The position numbers and the translations under genes are program-made. Shown here piece after piece: positions 41,501 through 48,322 of a DNA stretch of 48,322 nt. The stretch is from Candidatus Raymondbacteria bacterium RIFOXYA2_FULL_49_16 (GTDB taxonomy: Bacteria > Fibrobacterota > OXYB2-FULL-49-7 > XYB2-FULL-49-35). A model generated the notes under the pieces. That model saw only the letters and a list, made by a program, of their open reading frames with translations, ran no database searches and had not been told where the DNA came from. Location of the stretch: assembly GCA_001789205.1 (NCBI GenBank), contig MFYT01000049.1, positions 1 to 48,322 on the forward strand. Direction: 5' to 3'. The first letter of the stretch is position 1, and the number at the start of each line of letters is the position of its first letter.

Positions 41501-44500
41501 TATGCGTTTTACTCGTACGCATGGGCGCAAAATCCGGCCACATCGTTGGCATGGACATGGAACGACATCAATAATTTGGAAGCAGGGTGCGTTTCTTACA
41601 GCGCCGGAGGCAGTTTCTCCACCGATTTTGTCAGCGTCCATGTGTTTTACCAGTTCCAGAACATGCCGCCCCGGCTCTACGACACTCTCGGCGTTGGCAC
41701 AAATATGCAGGCAGTCCAGCGCACGGATGGCAGCGATACGGTCGATATATGGTATCGGATCAGAGACAATGATGATAGCGAAGACACGGTCTTTGCCTAT
41801 TATCGCAATGGTGTGTCCGGTTCTTGGACAGCGTTGACCAATACAACCGGAAATACGGGTATTGTATCAGCGTCTGATTCTACCGTAAAACAGAGTATTC
41901 GCTGGCATGCGGCCGGCCAGCTTAGCACCTCGTTTGAGAGCGACAGCGTGCAGATACGGCTTATTGCCAGGGACACTGGCTCTGTCAGAGACACGCTTAC
42001 CATGGCTGCGGCAAATCTTATTGTAGACACCAAAGCGCCTGATGTATCTGTTGCAACAGCATATTCAACTGGTTCGCCTGCTGCTGACAGCGCAGGAATC
42101 AGGTTTGACGCAGCTTTTACAGAGCCGCATCCAAACACAAACATTTTTTATTATAAGCTGAACAATGGGGCATATGATGCCGGTACTGCCGGTACCGTGA
42201 ATGCTGCTGATCCTGCCGCGCTTCTGGTCTCGGTTGGCCTAAATGGCGACGACAGCCTGAACGCGATCAAAATTATACATACTGATGATTTTGGCCATGT
42301 AACTACGTCTGAAAACGCAACTGTAGCCTATGTTAAGCCCCTGACACCAGATGCTCCGGTGCTTAGCAATCCAACAACCAACACTCTTGATATTGCCATA
42401 GACAGCGCAAATGACGAGGCTGCAGGTCTTTCGTATGCAATTTATATTTCTCCGGCAGTGAGCGGGAACAACTGGGTGCAGGCGGGCGGTTCCGTGGGCG
42501 CTGTTGAAGCGTGGCAGACCGTGGGCGGGTGGAGTACAACGACCGTTGCCGGATTATCGTCGCCTGTAAGTCAGTATTCGTTCCAGGCAAAGAGCAGGAA
42601 CAAATACAGCGCATCGGTCGAATCCGAGCTGTCCGTTTCCGCTGTTTCGGGAAGACCGGACCTGTACGACACGCTGTCCAATCCGTCCGGTTTTTCAGCA
42701 AGCCAGCGCGGGGACGGCTCGGATACGGTCGACATCTGGTACGAATTGGCCGACAACAATGCCGACGATACCATCTTAGTCTCGTACCGCAACGGAACCG
42801 GCGCCGCATGGACGGTCATCACCCATATGCTTGGCGACACGGGTGTTGTTCCCGCATCAGACCCGTCTGCGCACCGCCGCGTGCGCTGGCATGCTGCAGG
42901 TCAGCTTGGGACGTCGTTTGAGAGCGACAGCATTCAGCTGCGCATAGTCGCCCTGGACGACGACGGTTTCTCCGATACCCTTGCAATGGCCGCGGCCAAT
43001 CTGCGCATAGATACAAAGGTGCCCGCGAGCGGGTCAATTGTCATTGCCGACAACAATGGAAAGACTGCCGACAAAACGCCGTCACTCACTCTTACCTCTG
43101 CAGGCGGCGACAGCATGCGGCTTGCCGGGACCGAGGCTGCTCTTTCGTCCGCGTCGTTCATCGCCTTTGCGTCTCCCTGCACAACCTTTGACATGACAAC
43201 AGGACCCGGATGCGACGCGAATAATGGGCTCAAAAAGATATGGATTGAATTCAAGGACCAGATGGGGCATGTACAGGCATCGCATGTGTACGACAGCACC
43301 ATCTACGACGGCGCTGCGCCCGACAATGACATGACGCTCACCGCAACGAATGTGTTTTTGTCAGATACGGTATTTCTCTCATGGAACCCGGTGGTAATTG
43401 ATTCGGGGGACGCCGACAGCGTAGGCATATGGTACAAAGCCACTATTTTTCCATCTGGTCCCAATGATCCCACAGGTGTTCGTGCAGGCGTGTATTATAA
43501 AAACATAACCAAAGACACGCTTACAGGGCTTTCACCAGGCATCTATTATTTCATACTAACGGTAAGGGATACACTGGGAAACTGGTCAGATACGTTTTCA
43601 ACAGCGGTTGTTTCTGTATTGATACCGTATGTGATGGATTTGAATGCAGAAGCAGGAACAGGGGCGGGCAATCAGTTTATTCCCATGAGCGGGACTACCG
43701 CAGGTGCTGATGCAGCCGCCATAAATGGAGTGGCTGACACTATCACAGGCACAGGTAAACTCCTTTCGGTTCCCCTCCAGAACAATGTTGGCGGCAATGG
43801 GCCTATTGATTCCCTGCGGCTCGATGTCTATGCGAAGAATACGGTCGTGAATAAAACAATGGCATTGACCCTTGTTGTGGGCGGCGCCCCGTACGAGGAA
43901 GCCTCGGCGCAAACGATCACGACCAGTTATGATTATTACACGCATTTCTGGAGCAAAAACCCTGCGACAAACCAGGCGTGGACCTGGAGCGACATCGACA
44001 ATCTTCAGGCGGGCATAACCACCAAGACCGCTGGCGGCAGATACTGGGTGGACCATGCCAGGATACGGGTGCTCTACAATCCTCCGCCCGACAATGACAT
44101 GACCCTGACGGCCTCGGCGCTGAGCCCCACGAGCGTGAAGCTCGAATGGAACCCCTCGGCCATTGACAGCGGCAATGCCGATACCGTGGGCATTTGGTAC
44201 AAGACAACGGACTATCCGGACAGCGGCAACGATGTTACAGCAACTCTTGTTGGAAAATATCCAACCAATGTCATTGCCGATACACTCACTGGTCTTTCAG
44301 CAGGAACAAAATACTGGTTTGCCTTAACTGTCAGAAACAACAAAGGTGTCTATGCTGATACAACAGCGTCAGCGTGCGATACTATCAGATTAAATGCGCC
44401 GCCTGTTGTTGAGGGTTGGGACGAGGCTGTAAACATTGTGGCGGCTGAACGGACAGACGGAAGCGGGCTGGTTGATATCACCTACGAAGTGGATGACAAT

Positions 44501-47500
44501 ACCGAGGCAAATGCGATTATAACCGCGCAGTACTATAATGGAAGCACGTGGCAAGATATCCCCGACGGAAACCTGTCCGGTGACAAGGGGAGCATTGTCT
44601 GCAGCCCCTCAACGCATTATACCCTTGTCTGGGACGCAAAAACACACCTTGGCTCAACTGTGGAAGCGTCAAACTACAATGTCCGCATCATAGCCAATGA
44701 CCAGCAGAGCAATAACAATTTTGATACCCTTGCATTGGCTGCAAGCAATCTTGTTGTTGATACAAAGGCGCCGGTTGTCGCCACAGCCATAATTTATACC
44801 ACAGGGAATCCTTCGGCCGATTCGACCGGCATCCGGCTCGATGGTGCATTTACCGAGACAAATCCAGGCAGCAACACCTATTGGTACAAACTTAATGGAA
44901 GCGCGTATGTATCAGCCGCGGGAGATAATAATATTGCTAATCCTTCGGCACTTTTGATAAATCTCGCGTTGTTGGGCAGCGATAGTCTTGATGCAGTCAA
45001 AGTGGTGCATGCCGATGATTTTGGAAATACGACAACTTCAGAAAATACAACGGTCAGATATGTGAAGCCTATGCGCCCAGACAAGCCAGTGCTTTCAAAT
45101 GCCACGGATAATTCCGTTGATGCAGCGGTGGATAGTGCAAATGACGAAGGCGAAGGCCTTTCGTATGCCATCCAGGTTGATTCTGCAGGGGCATTAACAT
45201 GGGTTCAGGCTGATGGAAGCAGGGCAGGATCAGTTATATGGAACACGGTTGGCGGATGGGGGACAAAGACCGTGACCGGGCTTTCGCAGGGGACAAAATA
45301 TCTATTCAAGGTCAAGTCACGGAACGTGAACAATGCCGCCACAGAGAGCGATTTGAGCGTTGCTGATTCATTGACAACGGCATTGACGGATTACAGTATC
45401 CTGACCTGGACCGGGACTGCTGATACGGCCTGGGGGAATGCGGCCAACTGGACTCCTGCCGCAGTACCTGTTGACACCACAGAGGTCGTTTTCAATACCG
45501 GTTCGGTGAATTGCGCGCTTGCGGCAAATGTTACGGTTCGTTCATTGACCACGACATCGGGCTATTCAGGCACGTTTGACATTGAGACGTTCACGCTGAC
45601 CGTCAGCGACAGTCTTGTTCTTTCAGGCGCTTCTTTCAACGCGGCTGACGGAGCCATAGACGTCAACGGCAAGGTGGTAATGACCGGCGGTACCTTTACT
45701 GCTCCGGCTGTCGGATCTTTCACCATGGCCGGTGATTGGATAAAGAGCGGCGGCGATTTTATACCTTCATCGGGTACTATTACGTTTGACGGCACTGCGG
45801 GTGGTAAGGCCCTTACAATGTCTGCGGACACCTTCTGGAATGTCACGCTGAATGGTGCAGGCGGGGAGTGGATAAGTGGCGACAGGCTGGTTGTTGATGG
45901 CAAACTTGCACTGCTTGCCGGAACATTGGATATCTCGGTTGGCTCTGATACGCTGCATGTTGGGGACAGTCTTATTGTCGATGGCGGAACACTCGCCGTG
46001 GTCAACGGCGGTCTTGATGCCAATGGCGATGTGGTCATCTCATCAGGAACACTCTCCGGACCCACGGGGCACAGGCTCTGGGTCGCGGGCAACTGGAAAC
46101 AGAGCGGCGGAACCTTTACCCACACGGGAATTTTCCGGTTTGACGGCACCACATCGGGCAAGACCATTGATCCCGGTGGCACGTCCTTTGTAAATGTTTA
46201 TTTTGCAGGTACGGGAAGTGACTGGACCCTGCTTTCCGATTTTACCTCGGCGCAATTATATGTTAATCAGGGTACGCTCAAACTGGGCGATGGATTGACC
46301 CATAACGTCGGCATGTTCGGCTGCGGGAGTCCCGGGGCCATTGATTTTGACAACTCAACCCTCCGTGTAACCTCCGGTTTGGCGAATTTTACCTCGTTGA
46401 CCACAGTGACGCCGTCTACTGGTACACTTGAATTTGCAGCAGCCGGTCTCCAGACCTTTACGCCAAAGGATGGTTCTACCTTCCCGCAAATCAACCACAC
46501 TGGCACTGGTATTGTAAAACTGGCCACAAACAAGCTTCTGTGTAATGGTTTTAATCAAACCGCGGGAAGACTTGACCTCAATAGCATAGATCTTGAAGTA
46601 GTCAACGGCGGCGATTTCTCGATAACCAACGGGACGGCTAGTTCTATTGCAGACACCAGCCTCGACGGTACAACCATCACTGTTGCCGGAAATGCTTCGT
46701 TCAATGGCCAGGACGCCAACCTGCTTACTTTGAATCCAACCGCCGGCTGGACCCTTGCCGTGACCGGTAATCTAACAGCAAGTTACGCAAATATCGGGAA
46801 TAGTAATGCGTCGGTTGCTCAAGGATTGGCCGCATTGAGCACGGACAGTGACAACAACAGCGGATGGATATTCGGCATTGCCGTATACGACACCAGCCTT
46901 GCTAAAACCACGGTGTATGGTGAGGAGCGGACAGACGGCAGCGATACCGTGGATATTTATTATCAGCTCCTTGATGCGGCTGGTAATGATGATACCATGA
47001 GCGTGCAGTATCGGAACGGCGCCTCAGGTACATGGACAGCTTTGACCAATACTACGGGAGATATAGGCGTGGTCTCCGGTGGTGATTCGTCGGTCCACCG
47101 TTTGGTACGCTGGCATGCGGCAGGTCAACTTGGAGCATCGTTTGAGAGTGACAGTATGCAGGTGCGGGTTATCGGCAGGTGCGCCGGCGGTGAATACGAT
47201 ACTTTGACCATGGCAGCCGCAGATATTGTTATTGATACTAAAACACCTGGATCAGCGTCTATTGTAATTTCAGACAACAGCGGTTTTACAAACAACGCAA
47301 CGCCTGCGCTCACCATCGGCGCTTCTGGCGCAGATAGCATGCAATTCAATGTTAATGGCGGCGCATGGACATCGTATATGGTTTATACTACCTCCAAGAA
47401 TGATCTTGATATTTCCACCGGAGGGGAAGAGCAAAAGAATGTGTTTGTCCGCTTCAGAGACATTGCGGGTCATGAGACCAGCGCGTTGCTGTACGATAGT

Positions 47501-48322
47501 ACTGTGTACGATATTTCAGCGCCAAACACGCTCTCCCTTTCGGTTACGGATAACAGCGGATATACGAATGATGTAACACCTTCACTTACGATTAACGCTC
47601 TTGGTGCTGACAGCATGGCATTTCAGGTTGACGCTGAGGGATGGACTGCTTATCAGGCGTATGCTGTTTCCAAGACAGATCTGGATATTGCGAGCAATGG
47701 TGTTGGCCTTAAGAAGATATATGCTAAATTCAAGGATATTGCAGGAAACGAGACAGATGGCAGTCTCTATGATTCGACAATAGTTGATACCACGATCCCG
47801 ACCGTTGCCATACAGAATGCGCCTGCCTATAAGAACAGCACAAGTGCCTTTAACGTCACAATCGAGTTCAGCGAGAATGTTACTGGCTTTGTGGAAGGGG
47901 ACATTGGTCTTGCCAATGCTTCTACCAGTAACTTTGTTGCTGTTGATGGCAATACTTACACAGTGGATATCACACCCGATGCTGGTGGAAATATCACAAT
48001 CGATGTTGCAGCTGATGTTGCCCAGGATGTGGCCTCAAACAACAATACAGCTGCTTCTCAGGTCTCTGTGACCTATGATGCTACGGTGCCGACCGTTGCT
48101 ATCCAGAACGCACCAGCCTATAAGAACAGCACAAGTGCTTTTAATGTAACAATCGAGTTCAGTGAAAATGTAACCGGTTTTGTAGAAGGGGACATTGGTC
48201 TTGCCAATGCTTCAACCAGCAACTTTGTCGCAGTAGATGGTAATACTTATACCTGCGATATCACACCTGATGCTGTCGGGAATATCACCATTGATGTTGC
48301 AGCTGATGTTGCTCAGGATGTG
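32591..48322 (+). CDS. Giant secreted multi-domain adhesin-like protein (continues past window)
   Basis: The frame is open from ATG 32591 to the last base: 5244 codons with no stop seen; the C-terminus is missing. Signal peptide MGRYFLVVLFLSIAPVYA is at residues 1-18. Three MAM/jelly-roll-like domains (32645-33190, 34536-35062, 36400-36945, each ending G-W-x-x-D-D) alternate with Fn3-like units (W-T and Y-x-x-K/R-I-W-A-x-D motifs). Then come eleven or so Ig-like A modules (Q-R-T-D-G-S-D-T-V-D core), five in A-B-C triads, four E modules (about 37265, 40707, 41186, 43622), a beta-solenoid segment, three further Ig-like units and Big_12-type repeats. No catalytic domain is evident. Such proteins act in surface adhesion or biofilm; the secretion route cannot be judged without the C-terminus. 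The PilZ gene upstream suggests c-di-GMP control. Confidence 0.88.
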   Translation, partial: MGRYFLVVLFLSIAPVYAVLDTVFITDLESEDTTQWSEWPGYSTHKLMEWGVPSGTGHPGAHSGSKVYGTVLSGNYNANSVNDYLGTPFFKPEGLLTAKFYMWHWYSTEPGPNDGGRVYYNNGTSTIWAVIPVDGYDGTVAAFAQAGFGGSSGGWVCDSFNITPSLTLDSIRMTFRFGTNATVSNYLGWYIDDLSIVGSNPTPQITGLGGAGEAYCSTYTNGSGNVAIKYELYDSSNSSATVSLLYRLNTGSWDAANFKTGDWGVIPASDKNTDHIIVWTAGSQLGEVDTTLYCRVVAVDNNSADTSQTVSFTFDSRLPTQFASFSADDSTQHSITLNWTEVAENHFSRYEAWYGTSESDVGYETGGAQKWDTNNDASLSTRTTIYTTLTGLVAATRYYVKLKAIDSTGNVRNTAVISKFTAPTNSPVLTGWDPYLSARASQAAFDSVRIGYKVSDADNGTVAISAQRQINAGTWASLGTSYGDIGAGIPTSATEQDTIYWTTLGADVDSSYRIRVIAYDGASRDTTTSSYFTIDKRAPLGMANLTFPETTATTVTVSWTAVTTEKHFHHYEIWWGKNQTYVQERTGTASEWDFADDTALRDKSTNSTIITGVNDAATYWFKIWAYDSAGNYQTLSEIVVNKAKSVIQPPHYADYETSAKNGYTFSADADWVWVSGAPHTGTYSVSTNGYVVNTNTSMFSPIYVANGYNNIWFTFWHRYYFEQFYDGGVIEIDTGGKNVWLPLVPVSNYYGQSLVSNAFTTYNNDLGDSRACFTDTLATWTKDSVDLSAYQGCSQFQIRFRIGSDNSGGQALGWIVDDAYLYGTLNSAPTITGLSAATRAGAAQVNNGSGNVTLSYEVSDNEQSTVAVSAYYKVNASGWIQLTDTSGDIGAVSATSSTTDRTITWNAAAQIGSTDYHTFQVRIVASDGILSDTVVSDSFHIDTRAPTGLANLDSANSTTNSASISWTTATEDHFHYYEIWYGTDMTQVNNRSGAALEWDQNDYAPMSSILTSSTTIIGLTPGTKYYIRIWAVDSAGNEMSNGPDSLSTQPTSAPVVTGWDPATGIGHVQYATDSLNVQYEVWDDDNANVTITAEYRPLGGDWTAMTTLGGSDVGSVARDALADRRVKWDVNTDLPASDTLVDVRIRASDGTNNDTNTISFQVDTKAPAGLAGLDVTDSTNTYLTVQWTPVSTETHFSKYVVYYGDVRAQVLAGTSAYRDPATSSKLATMSTYRDTLSGLTTASLYFVKIWAYDSMGNFIASNFDSGRTNIAPITSLPWSDGAENGNIGWTGNDLGQDTAWSIRSKVVRTGTYAWNVGNGQYKNLLQAWVISPRFNLTSYAGKTIALSFYHEYETEGPIFDGGIVQVDTNGSGTWRDVTPILNGYTATLSSSYSNPLGGKPAWIGTSPYTRSMVNFTPYAGKSDVRFRFNLGTDNVNTRKGWNVDDINVAENTKPDNGIVLSANIISGTSIELSWTTTGVDSTDADSLAIWYKKGDPADSANDPTATLLSRFPLVGTTKDTISNLTNGTYYVSACVRDVLAAWSDTASAATAIVTITAGATDLVLNAVNGIDSVTATGWTAYGGGTANIGRDQSAIEGTYVSSVTANSKLFTAPMADTTMSGAIDSIQVHAVMIASAASKNAYVTIKSGGTIYQSASISPGIAPLDASKFISKTWITNPNGSVPWTWTTINALTAGVGTGSNSTTYTADNTHIHVFYRNTAPQVFDTAASANGPLAVSRTDGSDTVDLWYQVRDAEDANVTITAQFRDRISGTWATLTNAAGALGTVAANDSSVHRQIRWHAAGQAQIGTSFVSDSIQFRLLANDGVFLTTFSMTAANFKLDTRPPEISTAVSYTSGHPAADSSGIRLDGAFNENNPGSNIFWYKLNNGSYTSSAGASNTQDPPATLIALSLNGDDSLTAIRLIHTDDFGHSDTSEDLTVRYVKPKRPDIPVINNITLNSADIAVDSANGEAAGLSYAIRVDSAGNITWLKGDGTRDITPVWNTVTGWGTKTVTGLTSGKKYYFRVKSRHLYNSDLESDLSPADSATPQVNTEPELFDTLAVTTTLQALQRIDGSDTVDIYYQVRDAEQANVTITVQYRNGTGGAWTNLLRTAGAIGTVAASDSSIHRRIRWHIAGQTALETNTLQLRIIAYDGIARDTLMRAAADIAVDSKSPQIISSIAYTTGHPTADSTGIRIDGAFSELNAKTNTFYYKYNGSGYNSVAGTAGAANPDPVFVALSLDGNDSLDAIKLVHIDSIGHTTVSEDLTVRYVKPKTPGTPALSGVTASTIDVTVVGAAGEVAGLSHAIQVDSSGTIWWVQASGARGASPVWNTIAGWGTKTVTGLNSPVNQYLFRTKSGNLNSTTTESELSPAAAAPSTPPELFDTLAVTTTLQAAQRTDGSDTLDMWYQVHDADNANVIINAEYRNGVSGAWTALADTAGNIGSVAAGDSSVHRRIRWYIASQLGTDWNTDSLQLRIIAYDGAACDTLTRATADLIADTKAPVVATAIVYTSGHPSADSTGIRLDGEFTEPNPGSNTFWYKLNGGAYTSAAGDNNTPAPADLLISLALDGNDSLDAIKLVHTDDFGHETTSENTTIRYVKPKQPAHPSLGGAMTSSLDVTINEAAGEVSGLAYAIQVDSAGTTWWVQANGSRGGSPVWQTIAVWGTKTVTGLAENMQYLFRTKSRNQYNAATESDLSPADSASTLTSDITYVTLNASPGTHIANQWTVGGASEGDDQAAVGGTASYTTLANQSLVVNIDDHAVTGAIDSIQVSVLLKSSVNLSGTGDGIKIRIKTHNVAYTDSVIDEVATTYTYYTFSWINNPNTDGAWTWGEIDSLQAGCVAAVSAPSALDTLFADHVMVKVFYQPSGASGDTGMALYAVAGTGNGNAWTAGGATVGDDAMAIDGSASTVSGSGNLLSVPIRDTTAAGTIDSVRVRVYAKNSIANQAIRPALRISAATYVPGANQTVTASYAFYSYAWAQNPATSLAWTWNDINNLEAGCVSYSAGGSFSTDFVSVHVFYQFQNMPPRLYDTLGVGTNMQAVQRTDGSDTVDIWYRIRDNDDSEDTVFAYYRNGVSGSWTALTNTTGNTGIVSASDSTVKQSIRWHAAGQLSTSFESDSVQIRLIARDTGSVRDTLTMAAANLIVDTKAPDVSVATAYSTGSPAADSAGIRFDAAFTEPHPNTNIFYYKLNNGAYDAGTAGTVNAADPAALLVSVGLNGDDSLNAIKIIHTDDFGHVTTSENATVAYVKPLTPDAPVLSNPTTNTLDIAIDSANDEAAGLSYAIYISPAVSGNNWVQAGGSVGAVEAWQTVGGWSTTTVAGLSSPVSQYSFQAKSRNKYSASVESELSVSAVSGRPDLYDTLSNPSGFSASQRGDGSDTVDIWYELADNNADDTILVSYRNGTGAAWTVITHMLGDTGVVPASDPSAHRRVRWHAAGQLGTSFESDSIQLRIVALDDDGFSDTLAMAAANLRIDTKVPASGSIVIADNNGKTADKTPSLTLTSAGGDSMRLAGTEAALSSASFIAFASPCTTFDMTTGPGCDANNGLKKIWIEFKDQMGHVQASHVYDSTIYDGAAPDNDMTLTATNVFLSDTVFLSWNPVVIDSGDADSVGIWYKATIFPSGPNDPTGVRAGVYYKNITKDTLTGLSPGIYYFILTVRDTLGNWSDTFSTAVVSVLIPYVMDLNAEAGTGAGNQFIPMSGTTAGADAAAINGVADTITGTGKLLSVPLQNNVGGNGPIDSLRLDVYAKNTVVNKTMALTLVVGGAPYEEASAQTITTSYDYYTHFWSKNPATNQAWTWSDIDNLQAGITTKTAGGRYWVDHARIRVLYNPPPDNDMTLTASALSPTSVKLEWNPSAIDSGNADTVGIWYKTTDYPDSGNDVTATLVGKYPTNVIADTLTGLSAGTKYWFALTVRNNKGVYADTTASACDTIRLNAPPVVEGWDEAVNIVAAERTDGSGLVDITYEVDDNTEANAIITAQYYNGSTWQDIPDGNLSGDKGSIVCSPSTHYTLVWDAKTHLGSTVEASNYNVRIIANDQQSNNNFDTLALAASNLVVDTKAPVVATAIIYTTGNPSADSTGIRLDGAFTETNPGSNTYWYKLNGSAYVSAAGDNNIANPSALLINLALLGSDSLDAVKVVHADDFGNTTTSENTTVRYVKPMRPDKPVLSNATDNSVDAAVDSANDEGEGLSYAIQVDSAGALTWVQADGSRAGSVIWNTVGGWGTKTVTGLSQGTKYLFKVKSRNVNNAATESDLSVADSLTTALTDYSILTWTGTADTAWGNAANWTPAAVPVDTTEVVFNTGSVNCALAANVTVRSLTTTSGYSGTFDIETFTLTVSDSLVLSGASFNAADGAIDVNGKVVMTGGTFTAPAVGSFTMAGDWIKSGGDFIPSSGTITFDGTAGGKALTMSADTFWNVTLNGAGGEWISGDRLVVDGKLALLAGTLDISVGSDTLHVGDSLIVDGGTLAVVNGGLDANGDVVISSGTLSGPTGHRLWVAGNWKQSGGTFTHTGIFRFDGTTSGKTIDPGGTSFVNVYFAGTGSDWTLLSDFTSAQLYVNQGTLKLGDGLTHNVGMFGCGSPGAIDFDNSTLRVTSGLANFTSLTTVTPSTGTLEFAAAGLQTFTPKDGSTFPQINHTGTGIVKLATNKLLCNGFNQTAGRLDLNSIDLEVVNGGDFSITNGTASSIADTSLDGTTITVAGNASFNGQDANLLTLNPTAGWTLAVTGNLTASYANIGNSNASVAQGLAALSTDSDNNSGWIFGIAVYDTSLAKTTVYGEERTDGSDTVDIYYQLLDAAGNDDTMSVQYRNGASGTWTALTNTTGDIGVVSGGDSSVHRLVRWHAAGQLGASFESDSMQVRVIGRCAGGEYDTLTMAAADIVIDTKTPGSASIVISDNSGFTNNATPALTIGASGADSMQFNVNGGAWTSYMVYTTSKNDLDISTGGEEQKNVFVRFRDIAGHETSALLYDSTVYDISAPNTLSLSVTDNSGYTNDVTPSLTINALGADSMAFQVDAEGWTAYQAYAVSKTDLDIASNGVGLKKIYAKFKDIAGNETDGSLYDSTIVDTTIPTVAIQNAPAYKNSTSAFNVTIEFSENVTGFVEGDIGLANASTSNFVAVDGNTYTVDITPDAGGNITIDVAADVAQDVASNNNTAASQVSVTYDATVPTVAIQNAPAYKNSTSAFNVTIEFSENVTGFVEGDIGLANASTSNFVAVDGNTYTCDITPDAVGNITIDVAADVAQDV
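37742..38737 (+). repeat. A-B-C triad, copy 1, in giant protein
   Basis: Three consecutive beta modules: A with SRTDGSDTVDLWYQVRDAED; B with HPAADSSGIRLDGAFNENN and a closing LTVRYVKPKRP; C with DSANGEAAGLSYAIRVDSAG and a TKTVTGLTSGKKYYFRVKS end. The triad is 332 codons long. Confidence 0.8.
38738..39715 (+). repeat. A-B-C triad, copy 2
   Basis: Same order as copy 1 and directly adjoining it. Starts NTEPELFDTLAVTTT; B has HPTADSTGIRIDGAFSE; C has TKTVTGLNSPVNQYLFRTKS. Length 326 codons; the next triad restarts with ELFDTLAVTTT exactly 978 bases later. Confidence 0.8.
39716..40703 (+). repeat. A-B-C triad, copy 3
   Basis: Third adjoining triad: AQRTDGSDTLDMWYQVHDAD in A, HPSADSTGIRLDGEFTEPN in B, and TKTVTGLAENMQYLFRTKSR in C. 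It is followed by two E modules instead of a fourth triad. Confidence 0.8.
41660..42645 (+). repeat. A-B-C triad, copy 4
   Basis: Starts NMPPRLYDTLGVGTN; contains QRTDGSDTVDIWYRIRDNDD, then SPAADSAGIRFDAAFTEPH and AYVKPLTPDAPVLSN. An unpaired A module follows it. Confidence 0.78.
44393..45385 (+). repeat. A-B-C triad, copy 5
   Basis: A module is more diverged (ERTDGSGLVDITYEVDDNTE); B has NPSADSTGIRLDGAFTETN; C has TKTVTGLSQGTKYLFKVKSR. It is the last triad before the beta-solenoid segment. Confidence 0.78.
45386..46880 (+). other. Beta-solenoid / autotransporter-like segment of the giant protein
   Basis: About 500 codons unlike the rest of the protein. It opens with WTGTADTAWGNAANWTPAAV, the W-x-N-x-x-N-W-x-P pattern at the head of many autotransporter-type beta-strand repeats. 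Then come repeated short strands of G-T-L/F and D-S-L-V-V-D-G-G-T-L type, as in parallel beta-helix passenger domains. It probably forms a rigid rod between Ig-like regions. Confidence 0.65.
47801..48091 (+). repeat. Big_12-type Ig-like repeat, copy 1
   Basis: 97 codons: TVAIQNAPAYKNSTSAFNVT, IEFSENVTGFVEGDI, then ITPDAGGNITIDVAAD. This pattern is typical of Bap-like bacterial Ig domains that occur in long tandem arrays. Confidence 0.85.
48092..48322 (+). repeat. Big_12-type Ig-like repeat, copy 2 (cut by window end)
   Basis: First 77 codons of the next copy, exactly 291 bases after copy 1. By eye 75 of 77 residues are identical (differences V to C and G to V) while about 32 of 231 bases differ. 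More copies are likely beyond the window. Confidence 0.85.

Noticed and set aside
33235-48071. Many short ORFs on both strands within the last 15.7 kb
   Set aside because: They overlap one continuous signal-peptide-to-Big_12 frame with strong domain content; the short ORFs show no domains or ribosome-binding sites.

Overview
This is bacterial chromosomal DNA, almost fully coding. It looks like a Gram-negative organism rich in signalling genes. The evidence is Sec signal peptides, a likely lipoprotein, AMIN and AgmX/TonB-type envelope domains, a probable outer-membrane protein and a giant secreted multi-domain protein. The mix of REC/histidine-kinase genes, AMIN plus glycine-zipper protein and very long Fn3/Ig-like surface protein would suit the Fibrobacterota/FCB neighbourhood. 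That placement is an impression; there is no rRNA or marker gene here to test it.

Region 1 (1-10163, all +) is a two-component signalling block. It holds the tail of a histidine kinase, a two-CW Cys-rich protein, a REC-kinase hybrid, a possible 44-codon ORF, a 7TM-PAS kinase, two tandem Rcp1-like receivers, a second REC-kinase hybrid, a NarL-type kinase/regulator pair, a STAS protein, a receiver with Asp changed to Glu, and a glycogen-synthase-like glycosyltransferase. Region 2 (10164-12760) has two kinds of small palindromic repeat around the AmmeMemoRadiSam B and A genes, then a convergent STAS gene, then tRNA-Arg(ACG) with a promoter and terminator.

Region 3 (12869-27020, all +) is a tight eight-gene operon: cheA, cheW, a degenerate receptor-like protein, a full chemoreceptor, a secreted TPR protein, an orphan ABC-type binding protein, a 1912-residue secreted SH3/coiled-coil protein with an AgmX/TonB-like C-terminus, and an AMIN-domain protein. 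No cheR or cheB is present. A cheY-like gene lies convergently just beyond, across a highly structured intergenic region. The chemoreceptor's extracytoplasmic loop and the coiled-coil protein share an acidic EDFF motif, so I read this as a chemosensory pathway tied to a long envelope filament or tether (inference).

Region 4 (27646-31812) is a probable barrel protein, an ECF sigma factor with a coupled membrane-anchored partner, a small Lys/Glu-rich secreted protein and a lipoprotein-like protein, ending in a terminator. Region 5 (31869-48322) begins with an AT-rich regulatory region carrying a perfect CRP-type palindrome spaced as in class II promoters. It continues with an HTH-PilZ protein (DNA binding plus c-di-GMP binding motifs), then a reading frame open from 32591 to the last base of the window: at least 5244 residues of MAM-like, Fn3-like, Ig-like and beta-solenoid modules. 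The layout suggests cAMP/FNR-type and c-di-GMP control of a giant adhesin.
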